DNA of 64,000 bases from Methylobacterium haplocladii (GTDB lineage Bacteria > Pseudomonadota > Alphaproteobacteria > Rhizobiales > Beijerinckiaceae): assembly GCF_007992175.1 (NCBI RefSeq), contig NZ_BJZT01000013.1:124001-188000 (forward strand), in the 5' to 3' direction. Made by a program: the position numbers and the translations under genes. This document shows positions 1 to 9,383 of the stretch, in pieces; positions within the stretch are counted from its first letter, which is position 1; the number at the start of each line of letters is the position of its first letter. The notes beneath the pieces are model-generated. The model did not search any database, had not been told where the DNA came from, and saw nothing but the letters and a program-made list of their open reading frames with translations.

Positions 1-582
1 CTCACGCTTGAGCAGGGTCTCGTCGGAGACCGGCGGCACGGGAATACGATAATCCTCGAGCCCGATCGGCGCCTCCAGCACGAGGCTGTTGACCCGGGCC
101 GGGTAGCTGCGGGCGATCCGTACCGCCAGCATGCCGCCCATGGAGTGGCCGATCACGTCGACCCGCGGCAGGCCGAGGCGGTCGAGCAGGACCACCGTGT
201 CGGCGGCCATGGCATCGAAGGTGAAGGCGCCGACGGGTTTCGAGGATTTCCCGAAGCCGAGCTGGTCGGGCACGATCACCCGGTAGCCGCCCTTCGTCAG
301 GGCCTGGATCACGGGGAGCCAGTAGCTCGCCGGAAAGTTGCGACCGTGGAGCAGCAGCACGGCGCGGCCATTGGCATTGCCCGCGGGCGGCACGTCCATG
401 TAGGCGAGGCGCTGGGCCTCGTCGTCGCGGGTCACCGCGAGGTAGCGGACCGGATACGGATAGGCGAAGCCTTCGAGCGCGATGCCGAGCGGCGCGTCGG
501 TCGCGGCCGCAGGCCCCTCCTGCGCGATGAGCGGCGAGGGGACGAGCAGGGCGGCGAGCGCAAGGGTCGAGGTGAGACGCAT
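1..582 (-). CDS. Secreted alpha/beta-fold hydrolase (C-terminus off the left edge)
   Basis: Open reading frame on the minus strand that starts at ATG 582-580 and runs off the window start, giving 194 residues. The N-terminus (MRLTSTLALAALLVPSPLIA) is a signal peptide, so the enzyme is probably periplasmic. LLLHGRNFPASYW matches the oxyanion-hole HG motif. GHSMGG, encoded around 132-149, is the nucleophile elbow with the catalytic serine. PDQLGFGKS is also typical of the hydrolase fold. The substrate cannot be told from sequence. The downstream acid and histidine of the triad lie outside the window. Confidence 0.9.
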   Translation of the reverse strand, partial: MRLTSTLALAALLVPSPLIAQEGPAAATDAPLGIALEGFAYPYPVRYLAVTRDDEAQRLAYMDVPPAGNANGRAVLLLHGRNFPASYWLPVIQALTKGGYRVIVPDQLGFGKSSKPVGAFTFDAMAADTVVLLDRLGLPRVDVIGHSMGGMLAVRIARSYPARVNSLVLEAPIGLEDYRIPVPPVSDETLLKRE

Positions 583-615
583 CGGGACTCCGTGAGGCGC
601 TGCGGCTCGGTGCAC

Positions 616-682
616 CTCACAAAACGCCCGACGACCGGGAGTTCCCCAGCTGGCCACGACGGCGCAGCGGGCGTTTTGTGAG
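616..682. promoter_or_regulatory. 15-bp perfect inverted repeat between divergent genes
   Basis: The 15 bases at 616-630 (CTCACAAAACGCCCG) recur as an exact reverse complement at 668-682, with 37 bases between. The pair lies in the 172-bp gap between the divergently transcribed hydrolase and DHA2 transporter. Placement suggests a regulator binding site or a pair of operators. The transporter has no adjacent regulator gene. Confidence 0.45.
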
Positions 683-754
683 AGACACTGGCCGCGACGA
701 GGGAGATAGGGCGCTGCAGGGTACGGGTCGCGGCCGGAGGCCTTCCGGGAAAAC

Positions 755-2152
755 ATGACGGACACGCATGGCGACGGCCTGCCCGTCCGCGAGCGGATGC
801 TCGCCCTGCTGGCGATCGCCCTCGCGATGACGCTGGCCGTCCTCGACGGGGCGATCGTGAACGTGGCGCTGCCGGCGATGGCGCGGGACCTTGCGGTGCC
901 GCCGTCCGAGGCGATCTTCGTGGTCAACGGCTACCAGATCGCGGTCACCGCCGCGCTGCTGCCGCTGGCGGCCCTCGGCGACGGCATCGGCTACCGGCGC
1001 GTCTATCTCGGGGGCTTGAGCGTGTTCACGCTGGCGTCGCTCGCCTGCGCCTATGCGCCGACGCTCGACCTCCTGATCGTCGCGCGGATCGCGCAGGGCC
1101 TCGGCGCGGCGGGCATCATGAGCGTGAACATCGCGCTCGTGCGCTTCATCTATCCGGCCCGGCTGATCGGCACCGGCGTCGGCAACGTCGCTCTGATCGT
1201 CGCCGTGGCCTCCGCCGCCGGGCCGACGGTGGCGGCCGCCATCCTATCGGTGGCGACGTGGCACTGGCTGTTCCTGGTCAATCTGCCGGTGGGGCTGGCG
1301 GCGCTTCTCGTCGGGGCGAAGACGCTCCCGCGGACCCCCGCGAGCGGGCGCCGCTTCGACGTCGTCAGCAGCGTTCTCAACGCGCTGACCTTCGGCCTGC
1401 TGATCATCGGCGTCGACGGCCTGGGCTCGGCCGAGAGCCGCCCGTGGGCGCTCGCCGAGATCGGCGCGGCCGTCGCCGTCGGCATCGTCTTCGTGCGGCG
1501 CCAACTCACGCTGCCGGCGCCGCTTCTGCCGGTCGACCTGCTGCGGATCCCGGCCTTCGCCCTCTCGATGGCGAGCTCGATCTGCGCCTTCGCCGCACAG
1601 ATGATCGCCTTCGTGGCATTACCCTTCTACCTCCAGGACGTGCTGCACCGCTCGGCCACGCAGACCGGCCTGCTGATGACGCCGTGGCCGATCGCGGTGG
1701 CCGTGATCGCGCCGTTCGCCGGCCGGCTCGCCGACCGCTATCCGCCCGGCCTCCTCGGCGGGATCGGGCTGGCGACGATGGCGGCGGGCCTCACGGGGGT
1801 GGCGCTGCTCCCGGCCGATCCGTCGACCCTCGACATCGCCTGGAGGCTCAGCCTCACCGGGCTCGGCTTCGGGCTGTTCCAGTCGCCGAACAACCGCCTG
1901 ATCATCACCAGCGCGCCGCGCGAGCGCAGCGGCGGGGCGAGCGGGATGCAATCCACCTCCCGGCTGACCGGGCAATCGCTCGGCGCGGCCCTCGTGGCGG
2001 TCATCTTCAGCCTCACCCATGCGGGCGGGGAGGAGGGCGGCGACCCGGCTCTCGCGACGCTGGCCTCGCTCGTCCTGGCGATCGCCCTGTCGTTGACCGG
2101 AACGCTCACCAGCGTGCTGCGAAAGACCCGCTCCGAACGGAGTGGCCACTGA
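755..2152 (+). CDS. MFS transporter, DHA2 (14-TM drug:H+ antiporter) type
   Basis: 465 residues with continuous hydrophobic segments and the DHA2 signature LDGAIVNVALP at residues 30-40 in the first membrane helix. The R-(X)-G-Q-G type motif appears as ARIAQGLGAAG, and the antiporter motif C region follows. Members export toxic compounds in exchange for protons at the inner membrane. No membrane-fusion or outer-membrane partner lies nearby, so it probably works alone. A GGGAAAA stretch just before ATG 755 can serve as the ribosome site. The substrate is unknown. Confidence 0.9.
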   Translation: MTDTHGDGLPVRERMLALLAIALAMTLAVLDGAIVNVALPAMARDLAVPPSEAIFVVNGYQIAVTAALLPLAALGDGIGYRRVYLGGLSVFTLASLACAYAPTLDLLIVARIAQGLGAAGIMSVNIALVRFIYPARLIGTGVGNVALIVAVASAAGPTVAAAILSVATWHWLFLVNLPVGLAALLVGAKTLPRTPASGRRFDVVSSVLNALTFGLLIIGVDGLGSAESRPWALAEIGAAVAVGIVFVRRQLTLPAPLLPVDLLRIPAFALSMASSICAFAAQMIAFVALPFYLQDVLHRSATQTGLLMTPWPIAVAVIAPFAGRLADRYPPGLLGGIGLATMAAGLTGVALLPADPSTLDIAWRLSLTGLGFGLFQSPNNRLIITSAPRERSGGASGMQSTSRLTGQSLGAALVAVIFSLTHAGGEEGGDPALATLASLVLAIALSLTGTLTSVLRKTRSERSGH

Positions 2153-2263
2153 CCCGGCCGATGGCGCGAACCGGCAGGTCGATGATGCTGCGATGCACCC
2201 GAGCGCGGGTTCACGCGTTGGAACGACGAGCGGGCATCATCCCAACAGGCGTCGAGTGAGACC

Positions 2264-3055
2264 ATGGATATCGATCTGACCGGCAAGAGCGCCCTCGTCA
2301 CCGGTTCGACGGGCGGCATCGGCTACGCGGTGGCGAAGGAGCTGGCGCGGCTCGGCGCCTACGTCGCCGTCAACGGGCGCACGGCAGAACGCGTCGATGC
2401 GGCGATCAAGCAGCTCAAGGGCGAGGTCGAGGGCGGCCAGTTCCTGGATGCGGTGGGCAGCGTCAGCTCGGCCGAGGGCGTCGCCGAACTCGTGGCCGGG
2501 CTGCCCAGGGTCGACATCCTGATCAACAATGCCGGCATCTTCGAGCCCAAACCATTCTTCGAGATCGAGGATCGCGACTGGCAGCGCTTCTTCGACGTCA
2601 ACGTCATGAGCGGCGTGCGGCTGTCGCGGGCCTATGCGCCGGGCATGGTCGAGCGCGGCTGGGGGCGCGTGGTCTTCATCGCCAGCGAGTCGGGGATCAA
2701 CATCCCCGCCGAGATGGTCCATTACGGGATGACCAAGACGGCTCAGCTCGCGGTCGCCCGCGGCCTCGCCGAGACCGTCGGCGGCAGCGGCGTCACCGTG
2801 AACAGCGTGTTGCCCGGCCCGACCCTTACCGAGGGTGTCGCGGATTTCCTGAAATCCATGGGCGGCAGCGGCGCGGATCTCGAACAGACCGGCCGCGACT
2901 TCATCGCCGAGAACCGGCCGACCTCCCTCATCAAGCGGCTCGCCCGGCCCGAAGAGGTGGCGAGCATGGTCGCCTATCTCTGCACCCCCGCTGCCAGTGC
3001 CACGACAGGCGCCGCCCTGCGGGTCGATGGCGGCGTGCTGCGCGGGATCGCCTGA
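2264..3055 (+). CDS. SDR family NAD(P)-dependent oxidoreductase
   Basis: 263-residue classical short-chain dehydrogenase. The cofactor motif TGSTGGIG is at residues 13-20, NNAG at 88-91, and the catalytic Ser141-Tyr154-Lys158 set is intact (YGMTK). The C-terminus ends in the usual TTGAALRVDGG. An Arg/Asn after beta-strand 2 (NGRTAER) suggests NADP preference. The gene follows the exporter on the same strand with a 111-bp gap and may be separate. Substrate unknown. Confidence 0.93.
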   Translation: MDIDLTGKSALVTGSTGGIGYAVAKELARLGAYVAVNGRTAERVDAAIKQLKGEVEGGQFLDAVGSVSSAEGVAELVAGLPRVDILINNAGIFEPKPFFEIEDRDWQRFFDVNVMSGVRLSRAYAPGMVERGWGRVVFIASESGINIPAEMVHYGMTKTAQLAVARGLAETVGGSGVTVNSVLPGPTLTEGVADFLKSMGGSGADLEQTGRDFIAENRPTSLIKRLARPEEVASMVAYLCTPAASATTGAALRVDGGVLRGIA

Positions 3056-3071
3056 GCGCGACCGATGAAGA

Positions 3072-3102
3072 GCGACGCCGGCCGCATCCCGGCCGGCGTC
3101 GC
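3072..3102. terminator. Hairpin between convergent genes
   Basis: A perfect 12-bp stem (3072-3083 with 3091-3102) and a 7-base loop sit between the stops of the SDR gene and the convergent SWIB gene. There is no clear T-run, so bidirectional termination is inferred from location. Confidence 0.45.
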
Positions 3103-3129
3103 TCCGCAGGAGGGTCTCACCGGCCCGGA

Positions 3130-3453
3130 TCAGGCCTTCAGATGCGCCGCGAGGTGCTTGTTCATCTCGAACATCGAGCACTTGTCCTTGCCGAAGACCT
3201 TCTTCAGCTTCTCGTCGGCGACGATCTCGCGCTTGTTTTCCGGGTTCTGGAGATTGTGCTTCTTGATGTGCTCCCAGACCTTGCTGACGACTTCGCCGCG
3301 CGCAAGCGGCTTGTCGCCGACGATGGCGGCGAGCTCGGGCGAGGGCTTGAGCGGCTGCTGAAGTGCGTTCGGCTTTGCGGCGGCCTTCGGCGCGGCGACC
3401 TTCTTCGCGGTCTCAGCTTTCGGCGCAGCAGCCTTGGTCGGTGTCTTAGCCAT
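3130..3453 (-). CDS. SWIB/MDM2 domain-containing protein
   Basis: 107 residues. The first ~35 residues are a Lys/Ala/Pro-rich basic tail (MAKTPTKAAAPKAETAKK) like those of histone-like proteins. The rest is a SWIB domain with PLARGEVVSKVWEHIKKHNL and the terminal KCSMFEMNKHLAAHLKA. ATG 3453 is preferred over an upstream in-frame start at 3525 because GGAGGG lies 7 bases before it. In eukaryotes SWIB is a chromatin domain; bacterial stand-alone copies are common in alphaproteobacteria and chlamydiae, where a role in DNA compaction or topology is suspected. Confidence 0.92.
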   Translation of the reverse strand: MAKTPTKAAAPKAETAKKVAAPKAAAKPNALQQPLKPSPELAAIVGDKPLARGEVVSKVWEHIKKHNLQNPENKREIVADEKLKKVFGKDKCSMFEMNKHLAAHLKA

Positions 3454-3877
3454 GGGTTCCCTCCGTTCGGCGCTGAAGCGCGGACATCCTGACGGGCCCG
3501 CCCCGCGGGCGCATAGCAGCAACAACTAGACGGTGACGCCGTCGTTCCAAGAGCGGAATGCATCCGTACCCGTGCCATCCACAGGTGCGACCCATTCGGA
3601 AGATCGTCTTAGCCCTCTCGGGGAGACTACGCAGTCACCGGTCGAAAGCTGTTCTCCGTCCTTTGCGACGAGGTCAAGCCGAAATGGGCGGTCTCCCCTT
3701 GGATCGGTTGGATTTCCCGCGGTTTTGGCAACCTCACGCTGCGTACCGCCGCCTCAGGTCGCGATCCCGCTGCCGACCGGCGATCGTGGTCCGCGGCCGC
3801 ACCACGAAGTTGCGACAGGCCCCATGTCGTCCGCGCGAAGTCTTCCGCACGGAGGGCCCCGGGTCTATTCCCTCGCC
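3454..3877. other. 424-bp gene-free stretch
   Basis: Between the start of the SWIB gene and the DUF2721 gene. It must carry promoters for both outward-facing genes. A frame is open across part of it in phase with the DUF2721 gene, but its translation (Arg/Pro/Ser-rich) does not look like protein. I see no repeat or RNA gene. Confidence 0.5.
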
Positions 3878-4366
3878 ATGTCCGTGACAGACGTCCCCAC
3901 CTCCCTCGATACCGTCGCCCACGTCATTCAGGTCGCGCTGACACCGGTCTTCCTGCTCGGCGGCATCGCGACCCTGCTCAACGTGTTCGGTAGCCGGCTC
4001 GCCCGCGTCGCCGACCAGGCGCATGCCCTGTCGGACCGGATCGGGTCCGCCAGCCAGGCCGAGCGCGAGCGCATGCTGGTTCGGATCGCCTCGCTGCGCC
4101 TGCGCTCCCTCATCCTCGATGCGGCGGTCATCCTGGCGACGCTCGGGGGCGTCGCGGTCTGCGGCGCGGTCCTGACGCTGTTCGTGGGGGCGTTGCGCGA
4201 TGCGACGGTCGCCGACGTGCTGTTCGCCTTGTTCGGTCTCGGCATCCTCTGCACGCTGTGCGCGCTCTCGCTCTTCGGCGTCGAGATGCTGCTGGCGAGC
4301 CGGAGCCTGCGGCGGCGTCTGGACCTGCGGCAGTCTCAGGCGGAGCGGACTACCGATATTCCGTAG
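3878..4366 (+). CDS. DUF2721-type small membrane protein
   Basis: 162 residues. The first helix region (VIQVALTPVFLLGGIATLLNVF) is followed by an amphipathic charged segment RLARVADQAHALSDRI, then two strong membrane helices (about residues 75-100 and 110-135). This layout and the TPVFLL...G...LLNVFGSRLARV signature fit the DUF2721 family of unknown function. ATG 3878 is chosen because the upstream extension to 3533 is low-complexity and not family-like. Confidence 0.75.
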   Translation: MSVTDVPTSLDTVAHVIQVALTPVFLLGGIATLLNVFGSRLARVADQAHALSDRIGSASQAERERMLVRIASLRLRSLILDAAVILATLGGVAVCGAVLTLFVGALRDATVADVLFALFGLGILCTLCALSLFGVEMLLASRSLRRRLDLRQSQAERTTDIP

Positions 4367-4605
4367 ACGCGCGTCTCGTGACTATCCCCGCGGGGAGACG
4401 CGGCGCGGTGAGAAAGCCTCCCGGCACAACGCGTTGCCCGGCCGTGGACAGGCGGTGAAACCGCGGAAGCGCGACGGTCCGAAGGATGAAGAAGCCTTGC
4501 GGTTCGATTGATGTCCATTAGATTGTGCGCAATCGCGGCGGGCGTGCTGCAGATTCTGCGAAGGTGAGTTCTTGTTGCTCCCGCAGTCGCCACTGGGAGT
4601 TCAAC

Positions 4606-4836
4606 GTGCCGCGTTTCTACTTTGACGTGCATGACGGCGTCGACATCTGTGACGAGGTCGGTCGCGAACTGCCGGATCGTGCCGCTGTTCGCGAGGAAGC
4701 GCTCGGCGTCGCCATCAAGCTGCTGGCCGCGGAAGCCGCCGAGGCGAAGGAAATGACCCTCATCCTCACGGTCCGGGACCAATCCGGCGCGACGCCGCTC
4801 AAGATCCGTCTGGTGAGTCAGATCGAGGAGGGCTGA
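4606..4836 (+). CDS. DUF6894-like small protein, GTG start
   Basis: 76 residues beginning VPRFYFDVHDGVDICDEVG, then ELPDRAAVREEALG, the hallmark of a short family common in Methylobacterium and Bradyrhizobium (DUF6894; name from memory). Function unknown. GTG 4606 is preferred over ATG 4525 because GGGAG lies 7 bases upstream and family homology begins exactly there. Its 3' end overlaps the convergent small frame at 4799-4984 by 38 bases. Confidence 0.8.
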   Translation: MPRFYFDVHDGVDICDEVGRELPDRAAVREEALGVAIKLLAAEAAEAKEMTLILTVRDQSGATPLKIRLVSQIEEG

Positions 4837-4984
4837 CCGAGGCCACGGTTTCGCGCGCCAGCTCGATCAGGACCATGTCGAGAAGAACGCGAACGCGGAA
4901 CGATCCTTCCGTTCCGAGCACTTCCCGTGCTTGCGCGCACAGTTCCGCGGCGTCCGGACCGGCAGCGTCGGCGTTCTCGGTCAT
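4799..4984 (-). CDS. Small hypothetical protein
   Basis: 61-residue frame starting MTENADAAGPDAAELCAQAR and continuing with a plausible amphipathic helix (VRVLLDMVLIELARETVASV). It overlaps the end of the convergent DUF6894-like gene. No family recognised. The helix-rich acidic composition is protein-like, but nothing else supports it. Confidence 0.4.
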   Translation of the reverse strand: MTENADAAGPDAAELCAQAREVLGTEGSFRVRVLLDMVLIELARETVASVSPPRSDSPDGS

Positions 4985-5210
4985 GGATCGTCTCGATCGA
5001 GTGCTCTAGCGATGCCGTCGGTGCGGCGCGAGGACGAACATAGTCTCTGCGAGTCCCCCATCCATTTGCCCTAGCACTTCAGTCTGCAAGTCGACAGTTC
5101 TCGGTCCGGCCGGTGCAGCCAGCTCTCCGAATGTTCCCTGTTTCGGAACCCTTCGCGGTCCCTGCGCTTTGCCAGCCCTGTCGTCGCGATACGTCACCCG
5201 GGAACATCCG

Positions 5211-5651
5211 ATGCCGACCGATCTGCCGAACGAGCGCATTCTGAAGCGGCCCGGCTCGCTGGAACTCGACCCGTCGTCCGGTGAGGGCGTCGCGGTCGAC
5301 GAGACCGGGCGCCTGATCGCCTCGAGCAAGGTGGAGGGCACGCCGGTCTTCGACGGGGCCGGCGCGCGGCTCGGCTCGGTCTACAACTTCATGGTCGACA
5401 AGGTTTCGGGTCAGGTCGCCTATGCCGTCCTGTCCTTCGGCGGCTTCCTCGGGATCGGCGAGGCCTATCACCCGCTGCCGTGGAATGCGTTGACCTATTC
5501 GGTCGAACTCGGCGGCTACGTCGTCGACATCGACCGCGAGACCCTGAACGGAGCGCCGACGCACGGGCCGGGCGAGGACCCGTTCTCGGATCCGGCCTAC
5601 GGCGAGCGTCTCAGGGGCCATTATGGGGGACGGAAGGCGCCGGCGGTGTGA
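5211..5651 (+). CDS. PRC-barrel domain-containing protein (cytoplasmic)
   Basis: 146 residues without a signal peptide. Residues ~37-110 form a PRC-barrel: VEGTPVFDGAGARLGSVYNF, then QVAYAVLSFGGFLGIGE and LPWNALTYSVELGGYVVD. PRC-barrel proteins act as adaptors or RNA/protein-binding modules, often stress-linked. ATG 5211 is preferred over 5169 because the family-like MPTDLPNERILKRPGS starts there. It is paralogous in fold to the exported PRC protein at 9384-10034. Confidence 0.88.
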   Translation: MPTDLPNERILKRPGSLELDPSSGEGVAVDETGRLIASSKVEGTPVFDGAGARLGSVYNFMVDKVSGQVAYAVLSFGGFLGIGEAYHPLPWNALTYSVELGGYVVDIDRETLNGAPTHGPGEDPFSDPAYGERLRGHYGGRKAPAV

Positions 5652-5849
5652 GATCGCGGCGCATCACTCGGGTCCGAACGCGAACTCGCGTCCTGCCGGA
5701 CACATCTCGGCCGGCGGATGGCGATCCTGGCCTCGTGGTCGCGATCTGAGAGGTGGCACCCAGGCGCTGGGTCCGCCTTCGACCGTTTGCAGCCTCTCAG
5801 AACGTCCGCTCGTGGAGAACCGCGAGTTGCAATCCATACGCCGATAAGC

Positions 5850-5869
5850 TGCCTACTACTTGGTAGGCA
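5850..5869. terminator. Small hairpin between convergent PRC-barrel and ygiQ genes
   Basis: TGCCTAC (5850-5856) and GTAGGCA (5863-5869) form a 7-bp stem with a 6-base loop in the otherwise empty 286-bp gap between two convergent genes. No T-run, so the terminator role is a guess from position. Confidence 0.3.
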
Positions 5870-5937
5870 AAGTACGTTTCGCTGATTGCCGGAGGCTCAC
5901 CAGAGAGCTGCACCAAGTTGCCGGGCGCGCGAGGCCG

Positions 5938-7977
5938 TCACTTCCCCAGCGGCACGCCCTTCGTGGTGAAACGCGGCGCGCCGGGGTGGCGCATGGGCCG
6001 CGGCCGGCCTCCAGGTTTGCCCGCACCCGTGCCCGTTCCCGGCGGCTGCGAGAGCGGAATGAGCTGGTCCGGCCTCGGCCCGATGAGATCCGCGCGGCCC
6101 ATCGCCCGTAGCGCCTCGCGCAGCAGCGGCCAGTTTTCGGGGTCGTGGTAGCGCAGGAACGCTTTGTGCAGCCGGCGCTGCCGCATCCCCTTGATCGCGT
6201 CGACGGGCTCGCTGCCGCCGCGCCGCACGCCCTGCAACGGGTTGATCTCGGTGTGATACATCGTCGTGGCGGTCGCCATGGGCGAGGGCAGGAACGTCTG
6301 GACCTGATCGGCGCGATAGTCGTTCTTCTTGAGCCAGACGGCGAGGTTCATCATGTCCTCGTCGGTCGTGCCCGGATGCGCCGCGATGAAATACGGGATC
6401 AGGTAGTATTTCTTGCCGGCCTTCTTCGCCGCCGCCTCGAACATCTCCTTGAAGCGGTCGTAGGTGCCGATGCCCGGCTTCATCATCAGGTCGAGGGGGC
6501 CGCGCTCGGTGTGCTCGGGCGCGATCTTCAGGCGGCCGCCGACATGGTGGGTGACGAGCTCCTCGACATATTCGGGGCTTCGGACCGCGAGGTCGTAGCG
6601 GACGCCCGAGGCGACCATCACCTTCTTGACGCCCTCCACTTCGCGGACCTTGCGATAGAGCCGGATCAGGTCGTCGTGCGAGGTGTTCAGGTTCGGGCAG
6701 ATGTCCGGAAAGACGCAGGACGGCAAGCGGCACGCCGCTTCGATCTTCGGGTCCTTGCAGGCCATCCGGTACATGTTGGCCGTCGGTCCGCCGACGTCGG
6801 AGATCACGCCCGTGAAACCCGGCGTCTTGTCGCGGATGTGCTCGATCTCGCGCAGGATCGAGCCTTCCGAGCGGTTCTGGATGACGCGGCCCTCGTGCTC
6901 GGTGATGGAGCAGAAGGTGCAGCCGCCGAAGCAGCCGCGCATGATCGTCACCGAGAACTTGATCATGTCCCAGGCGGGGATCTTCGCGTCGCCGTAGGAG
7001 GGATGGGGCGCGCGGGCATAGGGCAGGTCGTAGACCGCATCCATCTCCTCGCTGGTGAGCGGGATCGGCGGTGGGTTCAGCCACAGGTCGCGGTCGCCGT
7101 GGCGCTGGACGAGGGGGCGTGCGTTGCCGGGGTTGGCCTCCCGGTGCAGCACCCGCGAGGCGCGGGCATAGGCCTCCTTGTCGTCCTTGACCTCGTCGTA
7201 GGCGGGGAGCCGGATCACGGTCTCGCCCGGGCGGCGCATGGCGGCCTCGTCGGCCGAATCGAGATCGTCGGCGGGCAGCTCGGTGTAGTGCTCGGGCACG
7301 CGGCGGAACAGGGCGACGCCCCGGACGGAATCGAGGTCGCGCGGCGACGCGCCGGCCGCCAAGCGGTTCGCCACCTCGACCACGGCGCGCTCGGCATTAC
7401 CGTAGAGGAGCAGGTCGGCCTTCGCGTCCGCCAGGATCGAGCGGCGCACCTTGTCGGACCAGTAATCGTAGTGCGCGATGCGGCGCAGCGACGCCTCGAT
7501 GCCGCCGAGGATGATCGGCACGTCCTTGTAGGCCTCGCGGCAGCGCTGCGTGTAGACGATGGTGCAGCGGTCCGGGCGCGCGCCGCCTTCCCCGCCCGCC
7601 GTATAGGCGTCGTCGCTGCGCAGGCGACGGTCCGCCGTGTAGCGGTTCACCATCGAATCGAGGTTGCCGCCGGTGACGCCGAAGAACAGCGCCGGCCGGC
7701 CCAGGGCCTTGAACGGCTCCGCCGATTGCCAGTCGGGCTGCGCGATGATGCCGACCCGGAACCCCTGCGCTTCGAGCAGCCGGCCGATGATCGCCATGCC
7801 GAAGCTCGGGTGATCGACATAGGCGTCACCCGTCACCAGGACGATGTCGCAGGAATCCCACCCGAGCGCATTCATCTCGGCGCGGCTCATGGGCAGGAAC
7901 GGCGCCGCTTCCCTGGGACGCGACAGCGTGCAGGCGAGGGGAGCCGGGGAGCGACTCGCGGAAACTTGGAGGTCCAT
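5938..7977 (-). CDS. ygiQ: YgiQ family radical SAM protein
   Basis: 679 residues, close to the usual length of the family (UPF0313). The N-terminal ~300 residues are a cobalamin-binding-like region ([17 protein letters not shown]...[17 protein letters not shown]). The radical-SAM 4Fe-4S motif is C349-xxx-C353-xx-C356 within GCFGGCTFC. Downstream, [15 protein letters not shown] and the basic C-terminal tail are also family features. The reaction catalysed is not established. The gene stands alone, convergent with the PRC-barrel gene. Confidence 0.93.
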   Translation of the reverse strand: MDLQVSASRSPAPLACTLSRPREAAPFLPMSRAEMNALGWDSCDIVLVTGDAYVDHPSFGMAIIGRLLEAQGFRVGIIAQPDWQSAEPFKALGRPALFFGVTGGNLDSMVNRYTADRRLRSDDAYTAGGEGGARPDRCTIVYTQRCREAYKDVPIILGGIEASLRRIAHYDYWSDKVRRSILADAKADLLLYGNAERAVVEVANRLAAGASPRDLDSVRGVALFRRVPEHYTELPADDLDSADEAAMRRPGETVIRLPAYDEVKDDKEAYARASRVLHREANPGNARPLVQRHGDRDLWLNPPPIPLTSEEMDAVYDLPYARAPHPSYGDAKIPAWDMIKFSVTIMRGCFGGCTFCSITEHEGRVIQNRSEGSILREIEHIRDKTPGFTGVISDVGGPTANMYRMACKDPKIEAACRLPSCVFPDICPNLNTSHDDLIRLYRKVREVEGVKKVMVASGVRYDLAVRSPEYVEELVTHHVGGRLKIAPEHTERGPLDLMMKPGIGTYDRFKEMFEAAAKKAGKKYYLIPYFIAAHPGTTDEDMMNLAVWLKKNDYRADQVQTFLPSPMATATTMYHTEINPLQGVRRGGSEPVDAIKGMRQRRLHKAFLRYHDPENWPLLREALRAMGRADLIGPRPDQLIPLSQPPGTGTGAGKPGGRPRPMRHPGAPRFTTKGVPLGK

Positions 7978-8608
7978 GGGGCCGGTGCATAGACCGCCAA
8001 GGCGGTGAGCTCAACGAAGAGCCGGAAGGCCGGGAGCCGCGGCCTCGTCGATGCGGCTGACGATTGCTGTCACTCTGCGCCGGCCGCGGAACGCGGGCAC
8101 AGGCTGGGAAGCGCGTATTCCCTCGCCGGCGAGCGTCCGTCCGGCAGCGGTGTCTGTTCAACGTCTGGTTATGAGGACGGAAGCTTGAACGGCGTGGTCG
8201 GGTCGTGTGCGGAAGGTCCGCTCCGAGCTGAAGGGCTCAGGTCCGGTCGCCACTCAACTCTGACGTTCGCGGCGGGCACCGAACGTAAGAGTCCGACCAC
8301 GTGGCAGACCCTCGTCGGCAGGCCGTTGCGTCGTCCGCCGAGCGTCGCAGGGTCCTGTCGGTTTCGACTGAACCGCCGCGCGTCGCCTCTGCCGAAATCC
8401 GCGTCGTACGAAGATGCGCCGCGAAGCGGCTCACGGCGCTTCGCGGACGATCGTATTCAGACGCCGCACGGCGTGTTGCGCCGGGATCCGGATCGCGTTC
8501 CGCATCGGGTCGTGCGTTCGCCTTAAGGCGACGCGTCACGAGCCCGACGGGGCGCCTTGTTTCGATGCGAACGGTTTCCGGTCGGCCACCGCCTGCATCC
8601 GCAACAAA
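7978..8608. other. 631-bp gene-free stretch
   Basis: Open frames here give Arg/Ser-rich translations without any recognisable motif. The one structure I see is a perfect 10-bp inverted repeat at 8419-8428 and 8437-8446 with an 8-base loop, downstream of the lipoprotein gene. It may end transcription from that gene. Confidence 0.45.
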
Positions 8609-9001
8609 TCAGAACTTGCCGCCGAGGCCGACACCGCCTCCCGGCGTCATGGCCGGACCCATGCTGCCACCGCTGCCGCGGCGACCGCCGGTGTCGGCGC
8701 CTTCGAGGTCTTCGCGGTTGATGCGGCGCGGGCCGGCATCGGCGCTGCGGGTATCGCCCTTCACCGTCTTGGGGAGGGCGAGCTGGCGGGTCGGTGCGGC
8801 CGGTATGGCGTTGCCGTCTTCGTCGACCGCAGCGGTGCGCTGCGGAGCCGTCTTGATCGAACCGCGCATGGAGGGCGGCGGACCGACTTCGCTTTCCGGC
8901 ATCACGCCGCCGCCGCCGCCGAGCGCGCCGCCGATGGCGTTGCAGCCGCCGAGCGCGGCGGCGAGGAGCGCCACGGCGCAGAGTCTCGACGGAAGGGACA
9001 T
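8609..9001 (-). CDS. Small Gly-rich lipoprotein
   Basis: 130 residues. A type II signal peptide ends in the lipobox LGGC with Cys20 as the lipidated residue, so the mature protein is membrane-anchored. The rest is low complexity: Gly runs just after the cysteine (GGALGGGGG) and at the C-terminus (GSGGSMGPAMTPGGGVGLGGKF). ATG 9001 is preferred over 9022 because it gives a standard signal peptide. Function unknown. Confidence 0.78.
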   Translation of the reverse strand: MSLPSRLCAVALLAAALGGCNAIGGALGGGGGVMPESEVGPPPSMRGSIKTAPQRTAAVDEDGNAIPAAPTRQLALPKTVKGDTRSADAGPRRINREDLEGADTGGRRGSGGSMGPAMTPGGGVGLGGKF

Positions 9002-9383
9002 GGGCTGCGGATCCTCGAACAAGCCACTTGCGATCCGGCGGGCTAGACCGTGTTCCGGGCACCTCTAAGACCAGGATTGGGCGAAAAACAGACATTGCCC
9101 CGGCATGCGAGCTGCATCTCCGGCGCTGTCCGCAGCGATCCGTCCGCCGTCGTACGGTTTTGGGCGGGCGTTGCACCGTTGCGTCACAGTCGTCTGCGCC
9201 GGGGCGGCGGCTCGCCATCTTGTGGCTGTGCCGGGTCCACATCTTCGCCCAGGTCGGCGGCGATACCGGCCGTCCCGGACAGCCGGCACTTTGCCGGATG
9301 ATTAACCGGTCGTTAACGAAGCCGGCCGAACCTGAATGGCGTATCGTCGTTCGTACGGGTGGGGCTTAGATCGAGGTAGACGG
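9002..9383. other. 382-bp intergenic region between divergent genes
   Basis: Separates the lipoprotein gene and the exported PRC-barrel gene, and must hold both promoters. A TTAACCGGTCGTTAA dyad near 9302-9316 is the only AT-rich palindromic feature; it could be an operator or a replication-initiation-type site, but nothing else supports either. Confidence 0.4.

Noticed and set aside
5150..5185. EcfG (general stress) promoter GGAAC before the PRC-barrel gene
   Set aside because: GGAAC is present, but the -10 region at the right spacing (CTTT) is a poor match to the GTT-type consensus.
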